The translations under genes were made by a program, and so were the position numbers. From contig NZ_SUNB01000001.1 in assembly GCF_007570825.1 (NCBI RefSeq), forward strand, positions 2,294,001 to 2,358,000: 64,000 nucleotides of DNA, read 5' to 3'. The notes beneath the pieces are model-generated. The model was not told the DNA's origin, did no database searches, and saw only the letters and a list, made by a program, of their open reading frames with translations. Shown in pieces: positions 54,932 to 64,000 of the stretch (positions are counted from its first letter, which is position 1; every line of letters starts with the position of its first letter). The DNA comes from Pleionea sediminis (GTDB taxonomy: Bacteria; Pseudomonadota; Gammaproteobacteria; Enterobacterales; Kangiellaceae).

Positions 54932-55282
54932 ATGTTAGAAAATGAATCAATGCCTTCGATTCTTGAGGTTACGGACGCAGCCTGTGCGAAAGTCAGCGAA
55001 CTGCTTGAAGATGAAGACAATGCTGCTCTTCATTTGCGTGTTTACGTGACTGGTGGCGGCTGTTCTGGGTTTCAGTATGGCTTTAAATTCGATGATAATG
55101 TGACGGAAGATGACACTCGAGTTGAAAAGTCAGGCGTGACAGTGTTAGTTGATCCTTTAAGTGCCCAATATCTAGCCGGTTCAACGGTTGATTATATTGA
55201 TGGATTAGAAGGCGCTCGATTTGTCATTAATAATCCAAACGCGACAGCAACTTGTGGCTGTGGTTCTTCATTTTCCCTGTAA
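54932..55282 (+). CDS. erpA: iron-sulfur cluster insertion protein ErpA
   Basis: The start at 54932 ([20 protein letters not shown]) matches the family length of about 115. An upstream ATG at 54887 would add 15 atypical residues. The three cluster-binding Cys are in [10 protein letters not shown] and TCGCGSSF. ErpA passes Fe-S clusters to target enzymes such as IspG. It stands beside anmK in convergent orientation, a neighbourhood also seen in Pseudomonas. Confidence 0.95.
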   Translation: MLENESMPSILEVTDAACAKVSELLEDEDNAALHLRVYVTGGGCSGFQYGFKFDDNVTEDDTRVEKSGVTVLVDPLSAQYLAGSTVDYIDGLEGARFVINNPNATATCGCGSSFSL

Positions 55283-55305
55283 TCAAATTTAAGTCTATTC
55301 TGCTC

Positions 55306-55342
55306 GCAACTGAATAAAAATTATCATCATATTTTCAGTTGC
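55306..55342. terminator. possible terminator between erpA and anmK
   Basis: GCAACTGAA / TTCAGTTGC, 9 bp with a 19-base AT-rich loop, lies between convergent genes. There is no clear T-run. Confidence 0.4.
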
Positions 55343-55362
55343 TCTTTACATTTAAAATTGGG

Positions 55363-56484
55363 CTAGGGGTGATAAACCGCTCCCATTAAAAGTGGGCTGT
55401 TTGAGCCAGTAATCGAGCGATAATCAACTCGTCTATTGCTAATTCTCTCTCTTGCTAGCCAGGCAAATGTTGCGGCTTCGACAAAGTCACTGTTCAAACC
55501 ACCTTGGTTCAAAGGATTAACTGGTATGTCACCGTTGAGCGCTGCTTCAATGCGCTCTATTAAATAATGATTGTGTATTCCTCCGCCACAGACGAGGAGT
55601 TCTTCACAAGGACCTGGCAGTTTATTAATGTGTCGCGCTATTGATTGAGCCGACAACTCCGCAAGAGTACTTTGGACATCTTCAGGAGGAAGCGGATCGG
55701 CTCCTTTCAACTTTTGTTGCAACCATTGAGCATCGAAATACTCTCGGCCTGTGCTTTTAGGTGCGGGTAGTTGAAAGTAAGGATCTGCAAGCATGTGTTT
55801 GAGTAATTCCGTGCTGGTTTGTCCTGATCTTGCCCATGCACCTTCCACATCGTAATCATTGTTTTGGTGTTGTTCGATCCAATAATCACACAACGCATTT
55901 GCTGGGCCGGTGTCAAATCCTATAACTTGCTGTCCATCTTTGGGTAGCCAGGTGATATTAGCGATACCGCCTAAATTTAAAATGACTCGGTTTGCAGCCT
56001 CTGATTGATACATTTGCTGATGAAAAAGAGGGACCAGAGGTGCTCCTTGACCACCTGCAGCAATGTCTATTCTTCTAAAGTCGGCGATGGTAACGCATTG
56101 AGTTTCCCAAGCAATGACATTGGGGTCGGCCAGTTGAAGAGAAAAAGGGTTTTGCGTTTGTGGTCGATGGCGAATGGTTTGACCGTGGCTTCCTATAGCC
56201 ACTATCTCACTCATTGAAATTTCGGCGGTCTTACAAACATTTCTAGCGGCCTCTGCAAAAAGTTTTCCCAAGTGATGATCGAGGTGTCCTTGGCGATCAA
56301 TGCGTTGGCCTTCTTTCGATAACAATGGTTGAGACAAACTTAAGACTTCCTCTCGGACTTGCTCAGGATAAGGATAAGTTTGTTCTGCAACCGCTTTTGT
56401 TTGGTTGTTGCTAAAGTCTAAAACTACGGCATCAATACCATCTGCTGATGTTCCTGAAATCAAACCGATGTAGAGTTCACTCAT
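55363..56484 (-). CDS. anmK: anhydro-N-acetylmuramic acid kinase
   Basis: AnmK opens and phosphorylates anhMurNAc released in peptidoglycan recycling. Seen: LISGTSADGIDAVVLDF, GSHGQTIRHRP, LNLGGIANITWL and FDTGPANALCDYWI. The 373-residue length fits. It is two bases from the M23 peptidase upstream, so the two are co-transcribed, joining wall cleavage with wall recycling. Confidence 0.96.
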   Translation of the reverse strand: MSELYIGLISGTSADGIDAVVLDFSNNQTKAVAEQTYPYPEQVREEVLSLSQPLLSKEGQRIDRQGHLDHHLGKLFAEAARNVCKTAEISMSEIVAIGSHGQTIRHRPQTQNPFSLQLADPNVIAWETQCVTIADFRRIDIAAGGQGAPLVPLFHQQMYQSEAANRVILNLGGIANITWLPKDGQQVIGFDTGPANALCDYWIEQHQNNDYDVEGAWARSGQTSTELLKHMLADPYFQLPAPKSTGREYFDAQWLQQKLKGADPLPPEDVQSTLAELSAQSIARHINKLPGPCEELLVCGGGIHNHYLIERIEAALNGDIPVNPLNQGGLNSDFVEAATFAWLARERISNRRVDYRSITGSNSPLLMGAVYHP

Positions 56485-56486
56485 GT

Positions 56487-57914
56487 TTAACCTTCTGAAT
56501 TGTTGGCGATCAGTCTTTGATAAGCATTAAGACTCGCTAAAAGTGGCTGAGTTTTTTGCTCAAACAAAGGTTCTTCCTTTTTGTTGATGGGTTGTGCTTC
56601 GGGAAGTTTAACGGTTCTCGGGTTTCTGTGAACGCCGTTAACGACAAATTCGTAATGCAAATGCGGTGCTTGCGACATGCCCGTACTCCCAACGTAGCCT
56701 ATAACCTGCCCTTGCTTTACGCGTTTACCGTAACTCACAGCACGTCTCGACAGGTGCAAATATTTGGTAACGATACTATTGCCGTGTTGAATGAAGACGT
56801 ATTTGCCATTGTATTTATTGTAGCTAGATGCGGTGACTTTGCCATCGCCTGCTGCGTAAACCGGTGTGCCGGTTGGAGCCCGATAGTCAACTCCTCGATG
56901 GGCTTTCCATCTTTTTTGTATGGGATGAAAGCGACGAGGATTGAAGTTGGAACTTATGTACATGAAGTTAACCGGGGTTCTTAAGAATGCTTTGCGCATG
57001 CTTTTACCGGTAGGAGTGAAGTAATTTTCATCGCCTTTAGAATCTTTGTATCGAACGGCGCGAAAGACATCGCCTTGATTAATAAATTGCGCTGCTAAGA
57101 TTTCACCATTGCCGATAAATTCTCCATCGAGGTATTTTTCTTCGTAAATTAGCGCGAAGCTATCGTTTTTTCTGACATCAAGGACAAAGTCGATATCCCA
57201 ACCAAAAATATTCGCCAGTTTGATGATTAGTCCGTCGCTCATTCCTGCCTGTTTACCGGCATTAAATAGAGAGTCTTCAATAATGCCCGAAGCGAATGCT
57301 TGTCGTTTTTCGATGGGGCGCTTTTTTACTTCTGCATCAAAGCCATCTTCGACTCGGGTGACTTGAAGAGTTTCATTGACTGACAGTTGGTAATACAGAT
57401 GTTCTAAAGTGCCGTCTTCTGATGCTTCAAAGACTAAGGTTTTGCCTGGACGAATTTTGCGTAATATAGATTGGGCCGTTTTGTTCTGCGTCACGTTGTA
57501 GACGTCACGCGGAGAAAAGCCCTGTTTTTTAAAGATTGAGGATAATGTATCACCAGACTTTATCTCAACTGAGACTCGCTGAATGGTGTCGGTAGGCAAT
57601 GGTGGCCGCTCAGGCTCCAGAACATCGGGCGTTGATGAGCTGGTTGAATCCCAATTGATTGCTAGTGGAATTCGCTCAGCATCAGAAGTGAACACGGGTT
57701 CCGAGCGTTCTTCTTGAGGAATTTCCGCGAGCTCCTCTTCAGTAACCCCTGCATCTTCAAGTTCGTCCTCTCCACTTGATAAGGCGAGACCTAATAATAG
57801 TATTCCGACAGCAACGGCTGTAATTTCTCCCCAACGGAGTCGGATATGATGAAAAATAGGTTCATGAAGTAGAGTTCTTCGTTTACTGCTCGATTTGTAA
57901 TCCTGTTTTATCAT
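56487..57914 (-). CDS. M23 family murein endopeptidase (MepM-like)
   Basis: 475 residues with a membrane anchor near the N-terminus (ITAVAVGILLLGLALSSG), an OapA/LysM-like region (SVEIKSGDTLSSIFKKQGFS) and a C-terminal LytM domain. The zinc ligands are HRGVDY (His-x3-Asp) and PHLHYEF (His-x-His), all present, so it should be active. MepM enzymes cut cross-links to let the wall grow. It is coded directly upstream of anmK and is divergent from tyrS, the order found in Pseudomonas. Confidence 0.92.
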   Translation of the reverse strand: MIKQDYKSSSKRRTLLHEPIFHHIRLRWGEITAVAVGILLLGLALSSGEDELEDAGVTEEELAEIPQEERSEPVFTSDAERIPLAINWDSTSSSTPDVLEPERPPLPTDTIQRVSVEIKSGDTLSSIFKKQGFSPRDVYNVTQNKTAQSILRKIRPGKTLVFEASEDGTLEHLYYQLSVNETLQVTRVEDGFDAEVKKRPIEKRQAFASGIIEDSLFNAGKQAGMSDGLIIKLANIFGWDIDFVLDVRKNDSFALIYEEKYLDGEFIGNGEILAAQFINQGDVFRAVRYKDSKGDENYFTPTGKSMRKAFLRTPVNFMYISSNFNPRRFHPIQKRWKAHRGVDYRAPTGTPVYAAGDGKVTASSYNKYNGKYVFIQHGNSIVTKYLHLSRRAVSYGKRVKQGQVIGYVGSTGMSQAPHLHYEFVVNGVHRNPRTVKLPEAQPINKKEEPLFEQKTQPLLASLNAYQRLIANNSEG

Positions 57915-58159
57915 GATTTATTAGAATACTGCCTTTAAGGAATACAATTTTTGCTTACTTACCGTTAAAATGTCGCTTTCCGTTGATTGGCGAGTTTTTA
58001 CAAAAGCAAGCAAAGCTTCGTATTGTCGTTTTATCTCGGATTTTTGTTAAGTTTAACTCAAAATAGTTGCTTGTTGGGAATTTGGACTCCGATTAAGCAC
58101 AAAGATTTCAATTTAATGTATTAAAAGTATTCCGTAAGCGGATCTTACTTTGGGAGAGC

Positions 58160-59362
58160 ATGATGAGCGGTAATCAAACTGCACTGGAAGAGATAAAACG
58201 CGGCGCAGATGAAATTTTGGTCGAGGAAGAACTAATCGAATTGCTAAAACTCGATCGTCCGCTCAAAATTAAGGCAGGATTCGATCCTACTGCACCTGAT
58301 TTGCATTTGGGGCACACCGTTCTGATAAATAAAATGCGTCAATTTCAACAATTGGGTCATGAAGTGGTTTTTCTGATCGGTGATTTTACGGGAATGATTG
58401 GTGATCCAACGGGGAAAAGTGCGACGCGACCACCATTAACTGAAGAACAAATTGTTGAAAACGCCAAAACCTATAAAGAGCAAATTTTCAAAATTCTGGA
58501 TCCAGAAAAAACGACCGTTGCTTTCAATTCAACTTGGTGTCGAGAGTTAGGGGCGGCAGGAATGTTGAAGCTGGCCTCACACCAAACGGTTGCAAGAATG
58601 CTTGAAAGAGATGATTTTAAAAAGCGTTATAGCAATAACCAATCGATAGCGATTCATGAATTTATGTATCCATTGGTGCAGGGTTATGATTCTGTGGCAC
58701 TAGAATGTGATATTGAACTTGGTGGCACGGATCAAAAATTTAACTTATTGATGGGGCGAGAACTGCAAAAAGATTACGGACAAAAACCCCAAGTTGTTTT
58801 AACGATGCCTTTACTCGAGGGGTTAGACGGCGTGCAAAAAATGTCCAAGTCTTTGGGGAACTACATTGGAATAACCGATGCTCCGGGTACAATGTTCCAA
58901 AAATTAGTATCGATTCCTGACGCGTTAATGTGGCGATACTTTGAGCTTTTATCATTTCGTCCATTGACCGAAATTGCACAGCTTAAAAAAGAGGTTGAGC
59001 AAGGTGCTAACCCGAGAGATATTAAAATTCAATTGGCGAAAGAGTTGGTGGCAAGATTTCACGGTGAGGAAGCTGCAGCTAACGCCCACAAGGGAGCTGG
59101 TAACATTATAAAAGAGGGTGAAATACCCGAAGACTGCCCGGAAGTTGTATTAGAATTGGAAGGTGATATGAACTCGATGCCAATTGGGCGAGCTCTCAAT
59201 AAAGCGGGGTTAGCAACTAACGCTGCGCAGGCAAAGGACATGTTAAAAAATGGCAGAGTGAAAGTTGATTGGAAGGTTGTTGAACCATCACTTATGTTGG
59301 AACCAGGCAGTTACTTGATTCAGGCTGGTAAAAAGAAAATCGCGAAAGTAGATTTGAAATAG
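58160..59362 (+). CDS. tyrS: tyrosyl-tRNA synthetase
   Basis: A class I synthetase of 400 residues. The HIGH motif is [14 protein letters not shown] is present as [11 protein letters not shown], and an S4 RNA-binding domain ends the protein ([21 protein letters not shown]). The length and the [16 protein letters not shown] start fit the TyrS type common in non-enteric gammaproteobacteria. Two ATGs are in a row; the second (58163) is better spaced from GGGAG. No T-box or other leader element is visible. The gene ends the conserved block. Confidence 0.96.
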   Translation: MMSGNQTALEEIKRGADEILVEEELIELLKLDRPLKIKAGFDPTAPDLHLGHTVLINKMRQFQQLGHEVVFLIGDFTGMIGDPTGKSATRPPLTEEQIVENAKTYKEQIFKILDPEKTTVAFNSTWCRELGAAGMLKLASHQTVARMLERDDFKKRYSNNQSIAIHEFMYPLVQGYDSVALECDIELGGTDQKFNLLMGRELQKDYGQKPQVVLTMPLLEGLDGVQKMSKSLGNYIGITDAPGTMFQKLVSIPDALMWRYFELLSFRPLTEIAQLKKEVEQGANPRDIKIQLAKELVARFHGEEAAANAHKGAGNIIKEGEIPEDCPEVVLELEGDMNSMPIGRALNKAGLATNAAQAKDMLKNGRVKVDWKVVEPSLMLEPGSYLIQAGKKKIAKVDLK

Positions 59363-59414
59363 CGGTGACATAAAAAGTTAATTTAATAATCTGAAATTAA
59401 TGAGTTCAGGGATT

Positions 59415-59447
59415 GGCTGGAAAATATCGAAGTGATATATTCCAGCC
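59415..59447 (+). promoter_or_regulatory. strong hairpin upstream of the exported protein gene
   Basis: Arms of 14 bp (GGCTGGAAAATATC / GATATATTCCAGCC, one mismatch) with a 5-base loop lie between tyrS and the next gene, ending 24 bases before its ATG. There is no T-run. It may terminate tyrS, or act as a leader structure or operator for the gene that follows. Confidence 0.5.
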
Positions 59448-59471
59448 TACAAACAATAAAGGACTAAAAAA

Positions 59472-60380
59472 ATGAAAACGATTGCCTTGTTGTTAATCTC
59501 TATCGTATGTATTGCGGCGAAAGCTGATATTTATTATAAAAATACCTTTTACCTTCAGTGCTCTTATTGTTCGACAGATTCCCAGTTTTTATATAGAGCA
59601 AGGTCGCATTATCTTAATTACTATCCAGATTCTAGAACTGCGCCTGATATTAAACGGTATGTCTTAGCGAATCTTCGTACTCGAGTGGTTCGATCAGTTG
59701 CTGTTACTCGTAACAATGAAAATCATGTTAATTCTTCAGTTGAAGCTAGCTTTATTAATAATTCTGCGCAAACGCTTCGATATTTCAGGGATTATAGAAG
59801 CTCTGTTCTTTCGCTTAGCAGGATGGGACATTTTATTAATGTTGAGGGAACTGGTATTCAGACTCATTTGCCAATAAGTAATAATGAAAACTTGGTATTT
59901 TTAAGCTCGAGTAGATTTGACTGGTCTGGTAACAGCCAGTTTCTGACAAATGCTCGTTCATTTATTGAGTCGAGAATGGTGAACATAAATTTGAATCCGT
60001 TTTTGTTTCTAAAAGAGCCTTTATTCGTAAGGTTTTTTACGCGCGATAGAGCGGTTGTCTATATGTACGCAGATGACGCAACATCTAATTCACGTCAATG
60101 GCGTGTCTTCTCTGTTTTTCAAAACCGCTGGCTCGATCAATTTGGCAATCTATTGTCTCAAAGAGCATCTTTAGAAGGTCAGCTTTTATGCTTCTTAGAA
60201 ATTACAGGAAGTAAATTTGTTCAGCACCAAACGGCACAAGAAGTCTGTCGCGGCGGTTCACAAACGTCTGCTGCTGTTGGCGGTATATATCGACATGTTG
60301 GAAGCAACATTGTAAATACTCCAAATCCAGGACCTCCGGATTCTTGTGATAGTCTTATTGCTGAAATTTGTCCTACCTAG
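59472..60380 (+). CDS. secreted protein of unknown function
   Basis: 302 residues with a signal peptide (KTIALLLISIVCIAAKA|DIYYK). The mature protein begins with a Cys pair (LQCSYCS) and ends with a Pro/Gly stretch and two more Cys (PNPGPPDSCDSLIAEICPT). The middle is rich in Arg, Asn and Ser without a known domain. A ribosome site AAAGGAC precedes the ATG. The hybrid sensor gene starts seven bases after its stop, so the two are very likely co-transcribed, and this protein may work with the sensor's periplasmic domain. I do not recognise the family. Confidence 0.7.
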   Translation: MKTIALLLISIVCIAAKADIYYKNTFYLQCSYCSTDSQFLYRARSHYLNYYPDSRTAPDIKRYVLANLRTRVVRSVAVTRNNENHVNSSVEASFINNSAQTLRYFRDYRSSVLSLSRMGHFINVEGTGIQTHLPISNNENLVFLSSSRFDWSGNSQFLTNARSFIESRMVNINLNPFLFLKEPLFVRFFTRDRAVVYMYADDATSNSRQWRVFSVFQNRWLDQFGNLLSQRASLEGQLLCFLEITGSKFVQHQTAQEVCRGGSQTSAAVGGIYRHVGSNIVNTPNPGPPDSCDSLIAEICPT

Positions 60381-60386
60381 TCATAA

Positions 60387-63300
60387 ATGCGCTGTTGGAT
60401 TTTATTTGCCTTTTTTATTTTTTTAAATGTTCTATACAGCGCAGAGCAACTCATAGATTACACTCATTTAGGGAGAGAGCAAGGGTTAAACCAGGTTACT
60501 GTTACAGACATAGCTCAAAGTAAAGATGGACTTATCTGGATCGCGACTCTAGATGGTATTAATCAATTCGATGGATATGAAGTTAAGCAATACTATTTGA
60601 ATAGAGCCAAGAAAAGCTCATTAATTTCTCGCCTTATTTTAGATAAAAATGACCAACTGAATGCAATCTCCAACGATGGGTTATATCAATATGATAAAAT
60701 CTTGGATAGGTTTATTTCTGTTTTTTCATTGCCCAATGAAGAGAACGTCGGCGTTCTCAAAGAAGTAGCTTCAGACAAGGATTCTTTTTGGCTGGGAACG
60801 AACACGGGGTACATTTTCTTAATCAAAGATAATAAAGTTATTTCGAGCTATAAATTAAGGTCTTCGAAAAACAATGATGGCCGAAATAAAATTGAAATAA
60901 GAAGCTTGGTTGTTGATGAGAGCTCTAGAGTTTGGGTGGGAACTAATAAAGGACTTTGGTTGAAAGGAAAGAATCATACTGGCTTCATTGAGTACACTAG
61001 TTCAAAAGACTCTTCATTTAAAAGTCTGAAAAAACCTGTAAAAAATTTAGATTTATTTAACAATTATCTGTTAATTGCAACCTACGAGGGATTGTATGGT
61101 TTGAATTTAGTGTCAAATCAATTGGACCTTATTATTGGTCCAAAGACACATGAGTTGCCTAAAGAAAGAACCATGATTAATCAGGTTGTCTCCTTCTCAA
61201 ACAGTGAAGTGATTTTGGCTACTCAAAAAGGTGCTTTAAAGTATGATTTTTTGTCGAAAAAAATTCATCATCTTACTCGAACTTTAAATACCGATACATC
61301 GATTATGGTAAATCGGGTATTTGTGGATAATCAAAACAGTATATGGGTTGGAACTGAATTACATGGCGCTTTTTATGGTTATTACAATCGATATGTTAAA
61401 CATTATTCTGAGCGTTCATTCCAAGATTTTTGTAACTTATCAAATGTGATTTACGCCATAAGAGCAATAGATGACAAGCTCATTATTGGATCTTGGGGGA
61501 GAGGTCTATCTGTTATCGAAATCGAAAATAACAGTTGTAAAAACTTAGTTTCTGATAAAGCAGATATTAACTCTTACTTAAAGAGAGCTGTGTCATTTGA
61601 AATTGGAAAAGAGCGTGAGCTGTGGATAGGTACTTCTGGCGGTGGATTAATTCGATACGACTTAGTCAGTGATGAAGCAAAGCATTATTTACCTGATCAA
61701 TCCAAATTCGGTATTTCTGATGCAGATGTTTTTGCTATTGAGTTTGATGGCGAAGATAAAGTTTGGTTTGGGACATCGGGAGGGCTATCCAGTTTTAGCT
61801 ATTCAAAAAATCAGTTTGAACATTTTTATGAAGCTGAGAGTTCTTTATTTAATAATAAAATATATTCGCTTGAATTAGCAGGAACGTCATTATGGATTGG
61901 AACTCAGTATGGTATTGATCGGCTAAATACCAGTACATTGCAGTTTGAGCGAGACAGCCTGGACAGTGAGCTAAAAAGTATAAAAACAACAATATATGAC
62001 TTAGAACTTTTAGAGAATGGTGGTCTGGCAATTGCTACTCTGGGGGATGGGCTGTATTTCGCAAGTAAAGATAATATTGTCAATCATTTCCACTCGGAGA
62101 ATAGATTACCGAGTAATACTGTATATCGAGTTTTACAAGATGAATCAGGGCGAGTTTGGGGAAGTTCAAATAATGGAATATTTGTTCTCGAAAATGATTT
62201 TACTCATCTTCTCAATATAACCGTGGATGAAGGATTACAGGGAAGTGAGTTTACGACAGCGGCTGATATTTCTAAGAATAATGATAAACTATATTTCGCT
62301 GGGTTGAATGGATTTAATGAATTCAACACAATTTCTCTCACCACCATGAATAATTATAATCGACCTATCATCAGAGATTTCTACCTGAACAATCGAAAAG
62401 TTGAGCTTGATAAAGTGAACCGGTTTACTGATGGAAAATCTCTTTTAGTGGCGACTAGAATTAACTTAAGCTATCGGGATAGTGTGGTTGGTTTTGATTT
62501 TTCAGCTCCCAATTTCATAGCGCCTTTAAAAATAAAGTATCGTTATAAGCTCGAAGGGCTTCATCAAGAGTGGTTGCCTGCTGAAGCTAGCAATAAGAGA
62601 GCTGTTTATACTAATTTACCGCACGGTGATTTCCGACTTTTAGTTAATGCATCGGATATTCATGGAAACTGGACTGATCAATATGCAGCTTTAGAAATAC
62701 GGGTTTCTCCACCATTTTGGTTAACCTGGTGGGCAAAACTATTGTATGCCTTGACGATTATCTTTTCGCCCATTGTTATCTACTACTACCGTTCTCAGGC
62801 ATTAAGGAAGCGTGCAGAGATGTTAGAAATTTCAGTGAAAGAGCGTACTCAGGAGCTTGCGGTTCAAAAGAATATTGTTGAAAAGTTGCTCCAGCAAAAA
62901 AATAACGAGTTTATCAATATATCTCACGAATTCCGAACGCCACTGACACTTATTCTTGGTCCAGTAAAACGTTTATTCGAAAAAGTCAGGCCCGAAGAAC
63001 ACGTCGCATTGAACTTAATTCAGACCAACGCCGAGCGACTGCTCAAATTAGTAGATGAGTTGCTGGAAATCGAAAAGTTGAAGATTGATAAAGCATTACC
63101 GAAACAAGTTTATATCTTGGATAGTTTACTGATTGAAATCGTTCATGCTTACGAATATGCGGCACAATCAAGTCAGTTAAGCTTCGTTTCTTATATTGAA
63201 GAAGGAATTTGTGTTGAAGTATTGCATGATTCAATAGAGAAAATTCTGTCTAACCTTCTCTCTAATGCAATTAAGTACAATGTGCACAATGGAAGTATTC

Positions 63301-64000
63301 AACTGAGCATCACAAGTGATTCTAGTCTTTTAAAAATTCGAGTTAGTGATACGGGAATTGGTATGGCTAACAACATTCAGGAGCGTATTTTTAAAAAGTT
63401 CGAGCGCGGGGATAATAGGCCTTTGCAAGCACATGGAAGCGGTGTTGGCTTATCTGTTGTGCAAGAAATAGTTCATGCGCATGGAGGCAGTATTTGGGTT
63501 CAAAGCAGAGAGAATGTTGGCACTGAGTTTGAGATTGAAATGCCTTGTGTGATCGAACGCAGTTCTAAATCTTTTACTAGAAATGGGAAACAACAGGATT
63601 CAAATCGTAGTTTGGCAAAAGAATCGATTGAGCAGTTTGAGATCGACGATAATAAGCCTGTAGTTCTTGTTATTGAAGATGATCCACAAATGCGCCAATA
63701 CATTTATCAGGTCATTTGCGAGAATTACCAGTGTGTTACGGCGATTGATGGTGAAAGTGGCTTACAGATAGCTGAAGATTTGATTCCTGATATTGTTATT
63801 TGCGATGTAATGATGCCTGGAATAAGCGGTCATCAAGTATGCAAATCTTTAAAAGAGAATAATAAAACGAGTCATATTCCAATGTTGATGCTCACAGCCA
63901 GGATTGATAAAGCGAGTCGTATGCAGAGTTGGAAATTATTAGCAGATGAATATCTGACAAAGCCTTTCGAAGATGACGAATTAATTGTTCGAGTTTCAAG
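60387..64000 (+). CDS. hybrid two-component sensor with periplasmic propeller (3' end outside window)
   Basis: The open frame runs from ATG 60387 through the right edge without a stop. A signal peptide (CWILFAFFIFLNVLYSA) leads into a periplasmic two-component propeller with repeated blades (GLIWIATLDGINQFDG, RVWVGTNKGLWL, ELWIGTSGGGL, SLWIGTQYGI) and a Y_Y_Y domain. One membrane helix lies at about 782-803. The kinase core has His847 in ISHEFRTPL, then NLLSNAIKYN, DTGIGM and GSGVGLSVVQEI. A receiver domain follows with Asp1140 in VICDVMMPG and a KPF end. A DNA-binding AraC domain is expected beyond the window. HTCS proteins often sense glycans, but the ligand here is unknown. Confidence 0.9.
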   Translation, partial: MRCWILFAFFIFLNVLYSAEQLIDYTHLGREQGLNQVTVTDIAQSKDGLIWIATLDGINQFDGYEVKQYYLNRAKKSSLISRLILDKNDQLNAISNDGLYQYDKILDRFISVFSLPNEENVGVLKEVASDKDSFWLGTNTGYIFLIKDNKVISSYKLRSSKNNDGRNKIEIRSLVVDESSRVWVGTNKGLWLKGKNHTGFIEYTSSKDSSFKSLKKPVKNLDLFNNYLLIATYEGLYGLNLVSNQLDLIIGPKTHELPKERTMINQVVSFSNSEVILATQKGALKYDFLSKKIHHLTRTLNTDTSIMVNRVFVDNQNSIWVGTELHGAFYGYYNRYVKHYSERSFQDFCNLSNVIYAIRAIDDKLIIGSWGRGLSVIEIENNSCKNLVSDKADINSYLKRAVSFEIGKERELWIGTSGGGLIRYDLVSDEAKHYLPDQSKFGISDADVFAIEFDGEDKVWFGTSGGLSSFSYSKNQFEHFYEAESSLFNNKIYSLELAGTSLWIGTQYGIDRLNTSTLQFERDSLDSELKSIKTTIYDLELLENGGLAIATLGDGLYFASKDNIVNHFHSENRLPSNTVYRVLQDESGRVWGSSNNGIFVLENDFTHLLNITVDEGLQGSEFTTAADISKNNDKLYFAGLNGFNEFNTISLTTMNNYNRPIIRDFYLNNRKVELDKVNRFTDGKSLLVATRINLSYRDSVVGFDFSAPNFIAPLKIKYRYKLEGLHQEWLPAEASNKRAVYTNLPHGDFRLLVNASDIHGNWTDQYAALEIRVSPPFWLTWWAKLLYALTIIFSPIVIYYYRSQALRKRAEMLEISVKERTQELAVQKNIVEKLLQQKNNEFINISHEFRTPLTLILGPVKRLFEKVRPEEHVALNLIQTNAERLLKLVDELLEIEKLKIDKALPKQVYILDSLLIEIVHAYEYAAQSSQLSFVSYIEEGICVEVLHDSIEKILSNLLSNAIKYNVHNGSIQLSITSDSSLLKIRVSDTGIGMANNIQERIFKKFERGDNRPLQAHGSGVGLSVVQEIVHAHGGSIWVQSRENVGTEFEIEMPCVIERSSKSFTRNGKQQDSNRSLAKESIEQFEIDDNKPVVLVIEDDPQMRQYIYQVICENYQCVTAIDGESGLQIAEDLIPDIVICDVMMPGISGHQVCKSLKENNKTSHIPMLMLTARIDKASRMQSWKLLADEYLTKPFEDDELIVRVS

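Noticed and set aside
57915-58159. T-box leader before tyrS
   Set aside because: No T-box sequence or terminator/antiterminator pair is visible, and T-boxes are not expected in this group.
1-64000. tRNA genes, rRNA genes, insertion sequences or prophage genes
   Set aside because: No cloverleaf-like sequence, rRNA-like stretch, transposase, integrase or phage structural gene was noticed on either strand; a tRNA scan would settle the first point.

Overview
The window reads as a chromosomal segment of an AT-rich, free-living, probably marine gammaproteobacterium. The evidence is gene order. The block sfsA-dksA-gluQ-pcnB-folK-(dNK)-panB-panC, the divergent pair hdfR/maoP, and the run erpA/anmK/M23 peptidase/tyrS are all classic gammaproteobacterial neighbourhoods. 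A Kangiella/Aliikangiella/Pleionea-like host is my guess from memory of gene content and was not tested. I saw no rRNA, tRNA, insertion sequence, prophage or CRISPR array.

Layout. 1-7.9 kb: end of a cytochrome c5 gene, a membrane-bound CadC/ToxR-type regulator, a large secreted phosphatase with a lectin domain and a duplicated module, and a small TPR protein. 7.9-9.0 kb: 1.17 kb without a gene but rich in repeats and hairpins. 9.0-11.9 kb: a three-gene cassette (StlD/DarB-like ketosynthase, haem-oxygenase-like di-iron enzyme, membrane-associated protein of unknown function). This is the strongest candidate for an uncharacterised pathway. 12.0-19.0 kb: housekeeping genes on the minus strand (pantothenate, folate, RNA 3' processing, tRNA-Asp modification, DksA, SfsA, a Rieske protein). 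19.0-26.9 kb: alpha/beta hydrolase, ribA, pepB, a DUF945 protein, thpR, PBP1b and a HIT protein.

26.9-31.7 kb: a minus-strand kynurenine operon (ridA-type deaminase, haaO, cyclase-family hydrolase, kynU, kmo), with a broken chemoreceptor remnant behind it. An ALDH8-type 2-aminomuconate-semialdehyde dehydrogenase that fits the same pathway lies 13 kb away (44.7-46.2 kb) beside an SDR lacking the usual Tyr/Lys pair. Tryptophan dioxygenase and the ACMS decarboxylase are not in the window. 31.9-39.7 kb: a transglutaminase-like membrane fusion protein, small membrane proteins, an ECF sigma/anti-sigma/YbjQ operon, and hdfR/maoP. 39.7-42.6 kb: a four-gene operon yajQ-rimK-aspartoacylase-retropepsin, which would join a cyclic-di-GMP effector to glutamate-ligase modification of the ribosome.

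42.7-59.4 kb: a DUF885 lipoprotein, the ALDH/SDR pair, a chemoreceptor, hemL, pyrB, hemJ, a CLC channel, a coiled-coil membrane protein, bactofilin, erpA, anmK, an M23 peptidase and tyrS. 59.5-64.0 kb: a secreted protein of unknown function and a hybrid two-component sensor with a periplasmic propeller that runs off the right edge.
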